This document shows positions 43,944 through 57,413 of a stretch of DNA of 64,000 nucleotides, piece by piece. The stretch is taken from the NCBI GenBank assembly GCA_963761445.1, contig CAVXHV010000018.1, positions 62,001 to 126,000 on the forward strand. Direction: 5' to 3'. Under the pieces are notes generated by a model. It was not told where the DNA came from, ran no database searches, and worked only from the letters and a program-made list of their open reading frames with translations. The stretch is from CAVXHV01 sp963761445 (GTDB lineage: Bacteria > Planctomycetota > Planctomycetia > Isosphaerales > Isosphaeraceae). The number at the start of each line of letters is the position of its first letter. Position 1 is the stretch's first letter. The position numbers and the translations under genes were made by a program.

Positions 43944-44883
43944 TCATGCCGGCGCCGGCTCGATCTCGGCGTCTTGCCACTTCATGGCCCGGGCGTGTCG
44001 CATGGGAGCGATCCGCAGGATGATGTCTCCGTTCTGGAACAGCCTCACGGTGCCGTTGGACTGGCTGACCACGACCGCGACGGATTTGGTCACCTCGGTG
44101 ATCGCTGCCGCCGCCCAGTGCCGGCTGCCCAGACCTTTCGGCAGCGTCAGCCCGCTCATCGGGGCGTCGATCAGCCGGCAGGCCGCTTCGACCGTCCCGT
44201 CTCGCGTGACCACGAATGCGCCGTCGAGCTGGGCGATCTCCTTGATCGCCTCGCGCACCCGAAAGTCGCGGACATTGCGCTCTTTGCGCTTGTATCCTTT
44301 GAACGGATCGAACCCGAGCTGTCGCGTCCGCAGCATCACATTGCGTGCATCACCGACCACGATGAGGGTCCCGACCGGCTTGCCCTCGCGCCCTTCCCGG
44401 CCGATCTCGATTGCACTGTCGACCACGGCCTTGAGCGTTTCGAAAGGAACCGAGGTCTCGAGTGCCCTCAGATCGCGCGCTGTGAGCTGCTCGAGGTGCT
44501 CACCCAGCCGGATCACGGTCAGTGAGTCGAGTTCCTCGGCCTCGAATCCCGAGTAGACCACAACCACTCGCGCACCTGCCTGAAGCAAGTCGTTGGCAAC
44601 CGCCTCGATCAGAGCCAGGCTGATTCTCTCGGAAATCGCCACCTCACTCGGCTCGACGTCGATCGCTACCAGCCCCCCCTTGCGGATCGCTTCGATCTGG
44701 CGCGGAATCGCTGGCAACCAGGATGGGCAGGTCGCTGCTGCTCATCACCCGCACCACGTCCCAATCCATCTGTCCTTCGGCGATGATGAGCACCCCCACT
44801 GCCCCCAATCGCCGGCCTGCTTCGCACGCCAGCGATAAGAATGGGAAAGGCGCAGTCGCTCTGGACACGACACTCGGCATCAC
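43944..44883 (-). CDS. DisA_N/DAC-domain protein (probable diadenylate cyclase), single-base frameshift
   Basis: Reconstructed 312 aa from ATG 44883. N-terminal about 100 residues: FLSLACEAGRRLGAVGVLII, DVVRVMSSSDLPILVASDS, an alpha/beta fold resembling the pyruvate-kinase C-terminal domain. An extra base near 44703 shifts the frame; removal gives VASDSRQIEAIRKGG. The C-terminal DAC domain has IAQLDGAFVVTRDGTVEAAC with the DGA motif, and LGSRHWAAAAITEVTKSVAV, where the usual RHR is RHW. The family makes cyclic di-AMP from two ATP. It lacks the membrane helices of CdaA and the HhH region of DisA. Activity needs testing because of the RHW. Confidence 0.75.
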
Positions 44884-45262
44884 GGCGGCGTTCTCGCTCG
44901 GGGAATGTCGGTGCGCTCAAACAACGACGAAAGTAAAACGAGGGACGAGCGTGCTCTGGACCAAGAGCACGGCCTGACACCGCCCTATGATCTTCGCCCA
45001 TTCCTTCGCGTTGGCTCACGAACCGAAAAATGCACGGTCCATTCTTGTGAACGGGCGCGTGTCTTTCAAGCACGAATTCACGAAAGTGCAGGCTGAACTG
45101 AGCTCGATCCCAGCGCGCAGCACCAGCCCCGCCCGCCTCACAGCGCGGTTCTCAGGCCCGAAACCAGACAGGACGGCCCGGACGCGGGGTCGGCGATTCC
45201 ATTCTCCGCCGACCTCGGTCCGCGTTCGATCGGGACCTCCTCCGATCCCTTGACTCCACCGT

Positions 45263-46030
45263 TTAGTTTTTCTTGACCTCAGCAGCCGCCTTGGTCGCCG
45301 GGGGCGCGGCTGGTGCTGCCGGCTTGGTATCGGCGGGCTTGGCCGGCACAGCCGGCTTGGTATCGGCGGGTTTGGTCTCTTCCTTCTTTGCCACGGGAGC
45401 CGGTTTGGTCTTCCGGATTTCCTGAATGTATTGCTCCAGAATTCTTGCGCGCTGGTCGTACCACTGCTTGAGCCCCTGGCTCGGCTGCATGACTCGCACA
45501 TCGTCCTTGTAGTTGATCTCGTCCATCTTCCCGTAGCCCGTAAACCAGGCACCGAAAATCTCAGGAGTCAAGCCATACGGTAGATTTGGTGGCTTCGGGG
45601 CCTTGAGCGTACGTGCGTCAGTGACCCTGCCATTGATCAAAATGTCGAGGATGGGCGGTGGGTCGATCGAGGTTTCGACCAGACCGGCGTCCTGAGCGGC
45701 GACGATCATCTCGGCAACAGCCTTGCGCGCCGCGTCGATCTTCGCCTGGACCTCGGGCGGAATTGGCTTTTCGACAACTTTCGCCGGCTCAGCCTTGGCG
45801 GCATCCTTCTTGGCGGCGTCGTCCTGCGCCGGTTCCGTTTTTTTCGCCGCATCGCCACTCTTGGGTGCGTCGGTCTTGGTTGTTTCTTTCTGCACTGCCG
45901 GGGCCTGGGCAGGAGGTGGCACAGCAACCTTCTTGACCGCGTCCTGCGCAAATAGCACATCGACGGGCAAAAGTAAGAGGGCCAGTACGGAGCAGCACGA
46001 AACGGCGAGCGTGATACAACGGCGCAGCAC
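45263..46030 (-). CDS. Secreted Ala/Lys/Pro-rich protein
   Basis: 255 aa from GTG 46030, chosen because AAGGAG lies 8 bases upstream; an in-frame ATG at 46072 lacks an SD. Signal peptide (CITLAVSCCSVLALLLLPVD, then VLFAQ). A low-complexity linker (KKTEPAQDDAAKKDAAKAEP) precedes a folded core of about 120 residues, VQAKIDAARKAVAEMIVAAQ and YGLTPEIFGAWFTGYGKMDE. The tail has a KPADTKPA repeat with a 33-bp DNA period. No known domain; probably periplasmic. Confidence 0.6.
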   Translation of the reverse strand: MLRRCITLAVSCCSVLALLLLPVDVLFAQDAVKKVAVPPPAQAPAVQKETTKTDAPKSGDAAKKTEPAQDDAAKKDAAKAEPAKVVEKPIPPEVQAKIDAARKAVAEMIVAAQDAGLVETSIDPPPILDILINGRVTDARTLKAPKPPNLPYGLTPEIFGAWFTGYGKMDEINYKDDVRVMQPSQGLKQWYDQRARILEQYIQEIRKTKPAPVAKKEETKPADTKPAVPAKPADTKPAAPAAPPATKAAAEVKKN

Positions 46031-46544
46031 TATCGGTTCTCCTTTTTTCTTTGTCGTCGGTTGGGACGCCATGCCCACGGCATGGTGCTCTCGCGATACC
46101 CTTGATGCAGATGGGCGGCTCTCGGTTCCCGAGCTTACGAACAAGCACTTTTCGCCGAGTTTACCCCTGCGACGGCCGGTATGCTAGGGACATCGCTTCC
46201 GGTCGCGCTGATTGTGGGGCCCTGTCGCTTCCTGCCGCCCGGCGTCGGGACACCCGCCTCTTGCGAAGTAAAGACGCTGGCCCACCGTGCTTATGCCCTT
46301 GGGAGATTTGCGCTTCGGTAAGACAACGATCATCGCAAAACCCCGCTCTTCGGCCGTTCGAGCGTTCCGGATCACGATTTCCTGGGATGAGATCACCGGA
46401 GTGTGCGTCGGGTGGGGAAATCCCGGAAGTTGGGTTATGCCGGGGGTTCGGTTTGCCGAATTGATTAGTGAGGTCGAACGGGGATGTCCCGCCGGGTGCG
46501 GCGGTACGTGACAAGTTGGCGAGTCGGTCATCGGGAGGATCGCG
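46031..46544. other. Divergent intergenic region
   Basis: Separates the secreted-protein gene (minus) from the LEPR-XLL gene (plus). A 74-codon frame at 46287-46511 has no SD or similarity and is not called. No clear promoter is seen. Confidence 0.35.
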
Positions 46545-48557
46545 ATGACGCTCAGGTCGTCGAGTAGTTCGAGAACGCAGACGAAACGAACCCGGCCCGC
46601 TCTCGAGGGACTGGAAGAGCGCAAGCTCCTCAGCCGCGTGTCTTCGGCCGCTGCTGCGGCAAGTTCTTCGAGCGGTGTGTTCTCGCAGGACAATCGGGTC
46701 TTTTCTTACACGACGCCGACCGGCGGCCATGCCGTGATCCAGGTGATCGGGTTGGGCAACCTGGTGGGGACAACTCTGACGAGCTCGGGTGCACTCGACC
46801 TGGTATACGCCGATACCAACGCCTATTCGAAGATCGCTGGCAAGGTCACCGGCGGCGGCGGGCATGCGCCGCTCGAGAGCATTCAGAACGGGCGCCTCAT
46901 CGCCGCCGGGGCCTCGAACACCTTGAGCGGCCAGGGCGGCGATGTTGTGGACGCATTCCTCCTCAGTCAATTTGACCTGGTCGCGGGGGGACGCATCAAC
47001 CTCACTCCTGGTGTGACTTCCTTGGTCCTGGACTCGATCGGCGCTGACACACAGCTCAACCTCCGCACGCTTCCGCCGCCTCCGTCGACAACCACGACCA
47101 TTGGCACGAGCTCGCTGGTGGTGGGCACGTCGACTTCCGGCACCAGCACCATCACCATTTTCAGGGAATTCGCGACCTCGACGACCACCAGCTCCTCGGC
47201 CAATACCACGTTGCAAGCCCTCCAGTCCACAACGGTCACCAACCCCTATGAAATATCCACCACGTACGTCACCAACGGTAACGGATCGCAGACGCTGACC
47301 GGAATCTCGGGCACATTCACTTCGGCCGGCAACATCGTCGAGCCGCTGCCGGCCGCCGACCCGATCCAGACCGTGCCCCCCGCTCCGCCGGGTATCATCC
47401 TCAAGGTCAATCGCATCCAGGGCGATTTGAGTGCGCCGATCAACCTCCAGACCGACCCCAAGGTATTCGGCTACGACCCCACGACCGGCGAGGTGATCCG
47501 ATTTGATCTCAACTTGAACAGCAAGACCGGTGTCGTCGATCCCACATGGACGCCCATCGATGTTCCCGGCGATCCCGCCGCAGCCGGTCTCGACCTGGCC
47601 TGGAACGGCACACAACGTGTCATCCTCGTCAGCTCCGGTACGACCGTGTACACGTACAACGCAACCTCGGGCGCGTTCGTCGGGTCGTTCACAGATGTCG
47701 GCTCGTTCATGGGTTCTCTGCCCATTAACTCGGTTGCCGGGACCGATATTCTGACCCTGCTTGGCAGTTACCAGACCAACGAGCTGTACGCGATCAACCT
47801 GACTGCGAGTCTTGCCTCCGGAATCGCCCAGCCGGCCACCGGCAATCCGCAGCCGTTCACTCCGCAAGCTCAGTTCACCCTGCTGGGGGGCCTTACCAGC
47901 TCGCCCGGCACCAACATCGTCTTCGCAACAGTTGCAGCTCACCTGGATAGTACCCAGCCCAACATGACCCAGCTCGGGCTACAGGCCGTCAGCACTGCAT
48001 CGGTCGCGACCGTCATGGGACAGGGCTCGGTCTTGAGTAATGTCTTGAGCCCACTGGCCAACACCGCGATCAAGCAGTTCAACGCGTTCGTTAACGTTCC
48101 CGCCGATCAGCCGGCCACGAGCCCACCGGGCCCCGCCCTGGGCAGCATCGATCAAAGCCTGGCCCTGGTGGTGGGCGCTTTGGGCGGTACGAACACCGTC
48201 GACACCGAGAACGGTACGTTCACTTTCTACTACCCGAATGCGCTCGCTGGCCTCTCCGAGACCTTCCGTTCCGATCTGGTCGGTTCGGCCTTGATCGACA
48301 TCCAGGGCACCGTGCAATCCATCCGCGGCGGCACGGCAACCGGAATGGTCCTGAACGACACCGGCAACTTGAACCTGGTCAAATTCAATGACGTGAGTAA
48401 CTCGTCGATCGTGGGCCAGCCCATCGGCCACATCCAGTTCAAGAACCGCTCACACGTCCTGATCATGTCGCCCAAGCGAGCCATCGCCGGCCGAAACGGC
48501 GTGACGATCAACAACAACATCCACCAGATCGGGCCGTTGAGCCAGCCCAATGATTAA
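46545..48557 (+). CDS. Cell-surface protein with LEPR-XLL-type N-terminus
   Basis: 670 aa from ATG 46545, with GGGAGG 8 bases upstream. The N-terminus has ALEGLEERKLLS at about residues 24-35, the short planctomycete/lentisphaera surface-protein signature that stands in place of a standard signal peptide. The body is Ser/Thr/Gly-rich, with a STTTTIGTSSLVVGTSTSG tract, KVFGYDPTTGEVIRFDLNLN and QRVILVSSGTTVYTYNATSG, which are beta-propeller or adhesin-like. The basic C-terminus ends HVLIMSPKRAIAGR. Probably exported; function unknown. Confidence 0.7.
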   Translation: MTLRSSSSSRTQTKRTRPALEGLEERKLLSRVSSAAAAASSSSGVFSQDNRVFSYTTPTGGHAVIQVIGLGNLVGTTLTSSGALDLVYADTNAYSKIAGKVTGGGGHAPLESIQNGRLIAAGASNTLSGQGGDVVDAFLLSQFDLVAGGRINLTPGVTSLVLDSIGADTQLNLRTLPPPPSTTTTIGTSSLVVGTSTSGTSTITIFREFATSTTTSSSANTTLQALQSTTVTNPYEISTTYVTNGNGSQTLTGISGTFTSAGNIVEPLPAADPIQTVPPAPPGIILKVNRIQGDLSAPINLQTDPKVFGYDPTTGEVIRFDLNLNSKTGVVDPTWTPIDVPGDPAAAGLDLAWNGTQRVILVSSGTTVYTYNATSGAFVGSFTDVGSFMGSLPINSVAGTDILTLLGSYQTNELYAINLTASLASGIAQPATGNPQPFTPQAQFTLLGGLTSSPGTNIVFATVAAHLDSTQPNMTQLGLQAVSTASVATVMGQGSVLSNVLSPLANTAIKQFNAFVNVPADQPATSPPGPALGSIDQSLALVVGALGGTNTVDTENGTFTFYYPNALAGLSETFRSDLVGSALIDIQGTVQSIRGGTATGMVLNDTGNLNLVKFNDVSNSSIVGQPIGHIQFKNRSHVLIMSPKRAIAGRNGVTINNNIHQIGPLSQPND

Positions 48558-48696
48558 AGCGTCGCGAGCCCACGCGCATCTCAACCGCGAAATCTTGCCC
48601 GTCCAGCAAGGATCTGCCCGATCACGTTGCCAAATGGGTCCGGGGCACGAGATAATAGTTCGGTTGCTTCGCCAGTTGTCTGCTGAGGCCGGAACG

Positions 48697-49026
48697 ATGA
48701 TAAAGAAGGTCGTCGCGCTACGGAGGGCACGCAAGAAGACGCCAGTGCCATCGGAGCCGATTCTGAATTGGAAGGATTTCAGGCCGGCGATGCTCGGTGC
48801 CAATGATCACCTCGCGACAGAGCTAGTGACCTACAGGGACAATCTCGGCACACTACTCATCAACCGGGGCAAGTTCGTCGTGATCAAGGGCTCAAAGATA
48901 CTCGGCGTGTACAGGACTCTTGAATCGGCCATGAAGGTCGCCATTCAGTTCGCGCCTGTGCCCGTGCTCGTCAAAAAGATTGTCGAATTCGAGCCAGTCG
49001 TCCAACTTGGCCACGTCGCCTACTGA
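48697..49026 (+). CDS. Hypothetical protein coupled to a retropepsin-like gene
   Basis: 109 aa from ATG 48697, with an upstream GAGG; the frame is open to 48550, overlapping the previous gene's end. Core sequence HLATELVTYRDNLGTLLINR, GKFVVIKGSKILGVYRTLES and AMKVAIQFAPVPVLVKKI. Not recognised with certainty; it resembles small DUF5678-type proteins. The TGA overlaps the ATG of the next gene, so the two proteins probably work together. Confidence 0.55.
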   Translation: MIKKVVALRRARKKTPVPSEPILNWKDFRPAMLGANDHLATELVTYRDNLGTLLINRGKFVVIKGSKILGVYRTLESAMKVAIQFAPVPVLVKKIVEFEPVVQLGHVAY

Positions 49027-49442
49027 TGCCCACCCACCGCATTTTGTTAGCGGGCCGTGTGGTTGGACCGCAAACCGACGTGGGCCTCGATATAGGCAGC
49101 TCGCGCGCTCCGTGGGGTGGATCGCCCTGCTCGAAAAGAGCTCTGATCGACACCGGCGCGACCTCGACGGTAATCAGCCCAAGCGTGAGAGCTCTCCTGA
49201 ATCCGTTATCGATCGGGCATGCGCGGGTGCACATTCCCGGTGGAGGAGTCGTCTGGGTTGACACCTACTTCATCAATCTCAAGTTCGGTGGACATGCTGC
49301 GAAAGGTCGTTCGTTCGCTCTCGAGGTCATCGAATTCCAGCCTTCGACGCCTGACGTCGACGTGCTGATCGGTATGGATGTGCTGATCAAGATCAAAATG
49401 AGCTGGGATGGCCCTCGCGGTTCCGTGACCCTTATGTTATGA
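49026..49442 (+). CDS. Retropepsin-like aspartyl protease
   Basis: 138 aa from ATG 49026. The active-site motif ALIDTGATSTVIS (D-T-G-A-T) is clear, followed by a flap-like region VHIPGGGVVWVDTYFINLKF and DVDVLIGMDVLIKIKM, the second conserved hydrophobic-G motif of single-domain retropepsins. Such proteins act as homodimers. No signal peptide or retroelement is present, so this is a bacterial stand-alone protease. Coupled to the upstream small gene; substrate unknown. Confidence 0.8.
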   Translation: MPTHRILLAGRVVGPQTDVGLDIGSSRAPWGGSPCSKRALIDTGATSTVISPSVRALLNPLSIGHARVHIPGGGVVWVDTYFINLKFGGHAAKGRSFALEVIEFQPSTPDVDVLIGMDVLIKIKMSWDGPRGSVTLML

Positions 49443-49579
49443 CCCGCGCTTGCCCACGACGACGGCCTGGATGCAGCTCCGCCCCGCCTATTGACCCAGC
49501 CATCGACTTACCGTCGAATGGAGCGAAACCGCACGAGCGGTATCCCCGCTTCCAGCCTGAGTCGGCGGCTCCAATCGCG

Positions 49580-52571
49580 ATGCCCAACGTGACAAAGGTG
49601 ATCATCTTCGGCTTTGCGACCTCGATCGCGGCTGCGGCTGTGCCATCCGCCTCGGGAGCCGACGACCAGTTCTTCCGTCAGCGAATCGCTCCGATCCTCG
49701 AACGGCGCTGTCTCCACTGTCACGGCGATTCGACACGCAAGGGAAACCTGTCTCTGTCCACGGCCACCGCAGCGTTCAAGGCCGGCGACGGCGGGCCGGC
49801 GATCGTACCGGGAAAACCCGGCGAGAGCCTGCTCCTGGAGATGATCTCCGGCGAGAAGCCGGCGATGCCCCAGAAGGATAAGCCGCTCTCCAGGGAAGAC
49901 GTGGCCGTCATCCGCGATTGGATCGAATCCGGCGCAGCTTGGCCTGCGGGGCTCACACTCGCCGACCGCCGGCTCGAAGGCCAGCGCTGGTGGGCGTTCG
50001 AGCCGCTCGAGAGCTCCAGGCCTCCCAGGCCACGTTCGCCCTGGGTGCGCACCCCGATCGACGCGTTCATCCTGGCCGAACTGGAGAAACATGGCCTCAA
50101 GCCCAGCCGCGAGGCAGATCGCCGCACGCTCATCCGCCGGCTCGCATTCGACTTGATCGGCCTGCCGCCTACGCCCGCAGAGGTCGAGCACTTCGTCCAG
50201 GATGAGTCGCCGAACGCTTATGAAGCCTTGGTCGATCGTCTGCTAGCCAGCCCGAATTATGGTGAACGTTGGGGGCGGCACTGGCTCGACGTGGTCCATT
50301 ACGGCGACACGCACGGCTACGACAAGGACAAGCGCCGGGACCACGCCTGGCCCTATCGCGACTACGTGATCGCGGCACTGAATCGCGACCTTCCCTACGG
50401 CCGGTTCATCCGCCAGCAGATCGCCGGCGACGTGCTCTCCCCCGGTGATCCGAGCGGCACGATCGCCACCGGGTTCATCGCCGCCGGCCCGTGGGATTTC
50501 GTCGGCCACGTCGAGCTGCGAGAAGGGACCATCGACAAGCTCAAGACCCGCCTCCTCGACCGCGACGACATGGTCTCGAGCACGATCTCGACGTTCGTCA
50601 GCTTGACCGTCCACTGCGCCCGCTGCCACGACCACAAGTTCGACCCGATCCCTCAAGCCGACTACTACCGACTCCAGGCCGTATTTGCCGGCGTCGATCG
50701 CGGCGACCGGCCGTACGCAAACCCTGAGATCACGGCTCGCCGTAGGGCTCTCGAAGACCGGCGAAAAGCTGTCGCCAAGCGATATTCAATGGTTTCCCGG
50801 AAGATCGAGAGCTCGTCGAGCCCGGCCCTGGCCCGGCTCGACGATCAAATCGCCGCGTTTCGCGCCAGCCTGAAAAACTCGCCTCCGCCTGCGATCGGCC
50901 GCGACAGCCCGTCAAACGGTTACCACTCCGCGATCCATCAAAATCCCGACGCCGTTGCCTGGGTCCAGCTCGACCTGGGATCGAGCGTGCCGCTCGACGA
51001 GATCCGATTGGTGCCGGCTCGCCCCACCGATTTCCCCGACACGCCCGGGTTCGGATTTCCCGCTCGGTTCACCGTCGCTATCTCGGACGACGCGAGTTTC
51101 GCCCGGGCCGAGCAGGTCGCCTCGCACTCGCGCCCCAACAGCCAGAACGCCAGTGACGAGCCCTACATCATCCGCCCCGGGGGCCAGGCGCGCTTCGTCC
51201 GGGTCACCGCAACCCGCCTCTGGAAACGGCTCCAGGATTACGTGTTCGCCTTGAGCGAGCTCGAGGTGATCTCGCAGGGTGTGAATCGGGCCGCGCACGG
51301 CCGCGGTCACCTCGCTCGATTCCATCGAGGCCGGCCGCTGGGGACGAGAACGCCTGGTCGACGGATTTGACAGCCGCCACTTGCGCCCCGTCACCACCGA
51401 TTCCATCGCTCTGGCACGCAACGACTTGCTCTTCCACCTCGAGCAGGCGCAGCAAGAGCGAATTCAACTCGTCGAGGCCTTGATCGACCGCGAGCTCAAA
51501 CGCGAGCGTGACGGGTGCCTCGCGGAACTGACGGCGGTCGACGCCGAGCTTCTCGCCCTTCCCAAGGGAGACCTGGTCTATTCCATCCAGCAACATGCTC
51601 CTCGCCCGATCAACGTTTTGCGGCGCGGAGAAGTCGATCAGCCCGGGCCTTCCGCCCTTCCGGGGGCGCTCGCGTGCATGCCTTTCCTTCCACCTTCGTT
51701 CAACCTGCCCAATCCCGACGACGAGGGAAGCCGGCGGGCCGCACTCGCCGAATGGCTCGCCAGTGCCAACAACATCCTGACATGGCGTTCCATTGCCAAC
51801 CGTCTCTGGCACTACCACTTCGGCCGAGGAATCGTCGAGACCCCCAACGACTTCGGCCGCAACGGCGCCCGGCCTACGCATCCCGAACTACTCGACTGGC
51901 TGGCCGTCACGATACGCGATAACGGGCAATCGCTAAAGGCCCTCCATCGTCTGATCGTCTGTAGCGCCGTTTATCGACAAGCGACCGCTGAAAATACCGC
52001 GTGCGCTGCGATCGACGGCGATAACCGGTTCCTCTGGCGGCAAAACCGCCGCCGGCTGGACGCGGAAGCCGTGCGCGACAGCGTGCTGGCCGTGTCCGGC
52101 ACCCTCGACCGCCGAATGGGTGGCCCCGGCTTCGAGCCGTTCTCGTTCAAAGACGACCACTCGCCGATCTACGATCATTCCGACCCGACGAGGATCGACG
52201 GTCCGCAGGTGCGCCGCCGCGCGATCTACCGGTTCATCGTGCGCAGCGTTCCCAACCCGTTCATGGAGGCTCTTGACTGCGCGGATCCGAACGTGAACAC
52301 GCCGGTCCGCAGCCAGACATTGACCGCACTCCAGGCACTCGCGCTCTGGAATGACCTGTTCATGCTGCGCCAATCACAAGAGCTCGCACGCCGCCTGGAA
52401 GGGCAATCTGCCGACATGCGTTCCCGAATCGTGGCCGCCTTTAACCTCGCATTCGGGCGCGAACCCGAGCAATCTGAGCTCGATTCTCTGGCGGCCTATG
52501 CGAGGAGGCACAGCCTGGCCGATGCCTGCCGGGTGCTCTTCAACGCCAATGAGTTCATCTTCGTTGACTGA
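49580..52571 (+). CDS. PSCyt1-DUF1549-DUF1553 planctomycete cytochrome-type protein, single-base frameshift
   Basis: Reconstructed 996 aa from ATG 49580 with a signal peptide (VIIFGFATSIAAAAVPSASG). PSCyt1 with haem motif RRCLHCHGDS and AMPQKDKPLSREDVAVIRDW; PSCyt2/DUF1549: RTPIDAFILAELEKHGLKPS, LIGLPPTPAEVEHFV, ERWGRHWLDVVHYGDTHGYD and CARCHDHKFDPI. A discoidin-like insertion (AWVQLDLGSSVPLDEIRLVP) follows. An extra base near 51298 shifts the frame, after which AVTSLDSIEAGRWGRERLVD leads into DUF1553: IANRLWHYHFGRGIVETPND, HPELLDWLAVTIRDNG, ALHRLIVCSAVYRQ and AFNLAFGREPEQSELD. Usually a secreted protein paired with DUF1501; here the partner is not adjacent. Function unknown. Confidence 0.88.
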
Positions 52572-52579
52572 GAGGGAAC

Positions 52580-53266
52580 TTACGCAGCCCGGGCGTGCTT
52601 ACGCCGGCGCGAGATCGCCAACCCGACCCCACCGATTGTCACCGCCGCACCCATCAGAATCAGGCTCGACGGCTCAGGCACAGAATTGCCGTTGATGTTC
52701 GTGATTGGGGCTCCAAATGAACCGGGGTCGCCCGTGACCCAGGTGAATTTTGCCGTGGTATTGGCGAAATACTGATTGAATATTGCAGTCGTACTGGGCA
52801 GGGCCAGCCCATCTACCCCGAAGTAGTTACTGCTCGTGAACACGATCGTTTCTGTGTTGCCCGTGTGTGTATACGCCTCGATTGTCATTGTGGCTCCGGC
52901 CGTCGTGCCGACTCTCGCGATAACAATCTGGTAGAGCGCGGTCGTGTTCGTGGAGCTGTAATTATCGTTGTATTCAGTCGTCGACCCGGTGATGACGGTA
53001 AATCCAAATGTTTGATTGGGCCCTGTGCCGGTGAAAGTGTATTTGCCGCCTGAACCCCCTTGCGCACCATTGTAAGAGATCGAACCGCTGATCGAATCAC
53101 CTGTACCGACCGCCGGGGTACCTGGCGGAGTGCCGCCCACAGTGTTCACGGCGCCAGCAAAGGGATTTATCTGGACAATACCGGCGAACGTCTCAGTCGC
53201 TGGGATCGCAAGTGACAGACCCACCAGCAAGGTTGAGTGGACTAGGGTTCTTGCTGCCATTCTCAT
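52580..53266 (-). CDS. PEP-CTERM sorting domain protein
   Basis: 228 aa from ATG 53266, with AGAGG upstream. An N-terminal signal peptide ends near ATETFAG. The mid-part is Thr/Ser/Gly-rich beta sequence (GGKYTFTGTGPNQTFGFTVI). The C-terminus has the full sorting signal: VPEPSSL, a hydrophobic helix (ILMGAAVTIGGVGLAIS) and RRRK. It is expected to be processed by an exosortase and displayed on or released from the surface; no exosortase gene is in the window. Convergent with the preceding gene, stops 8 bases apart. Confidence 0.9.
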   Translation of the reverse strand: MRMAARTLVHSTLLVGLSLAIPATETFAGIVQINPFAGAVNTVGGTPPGTPAVGTGDSISGSISYNGAQGGSGGKYTFTGTGPNQTFGFTVITGSTTEYNDNYSSTNTTALYQIVIARVGTTAGATMTIEAYTHTGNTETIVFTSSNYFGVDGLALPSTTAIFNQYFANTTAKFTWVTGDPGSFGAPITNINGNSVPEPSSLILMGAAVTIGGVGLAISRRRKHARAA

Positions 53267-53782
53267 GAGCGGCCTCTGACATTGAGGAAATAACATGCTT
53301 TCTGTCTTCTTGTCTGATTCTCTACTTCGGGTACAACGCATGCGTCGTGATAAGATACGAAGATAGCGGCTGGCGCTTCCATTTCATACAGCCTGGAGAA
53401 AAAAAAGTTGTATGTTGACGGAAATAATCAATTGACCGCCCGTGCCCGATGATTTCCTTTGTTAAGCGCATATCTGAGCGGTATTTGGCTCATCTCCGTG
53501 CGGGGCCGCGTTGAGACCTTGAAACAATCGACGCCTCCGGCAGGATAAAGGCCGTTTTAAATTGATATTAGAAATGGATTTTGACGCACACTGCATGGTA
53601 ATCTAGGGGGTAGCGAACAAAGGCTGAGTTTGAGGCGCCAACGGGACGGTTCGGGGAAAATCTCCGCTTGATGGCGTGCCGGCTCAATACGGCTTGCGTG
53701 CAACGCTGCTGCGAAGCACATCGAGATCGACGGCTCTGAAATCACCTGGCTCCTGTCCTCGTGCCCGAATTGCTGAAAGATC
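53267..53782. other. AT-richer divergent intergenic region
   Basis: No gene is seen. It is distinctly AT-rich around 53395-53600 (GAAAAAAAAAGTTGTATG, TTTTAAATTGATATTAGAAA) and must hold the promoters of the PEP-CTERM gene (minus) and the kinase gene (plus). No specific box can be assigned with confidence. Confidence 0.4.
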
Positions 53783-57368
<3,586 letters not shown>

Positions 57369-57413
57369 GCGGCCCAGCCGTTTGCGCCGATCCCACAATG
57401 AGGTGCTGCCCAC

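Noticed and set aside
46161..47942. 593-codon open frame on the minus strand
   Set aside because: Lies opposite the LEPR-XLL gene; composition (Arg/Gly/Asp/His-rich, no domain) is that of antisense high-GC DNA.
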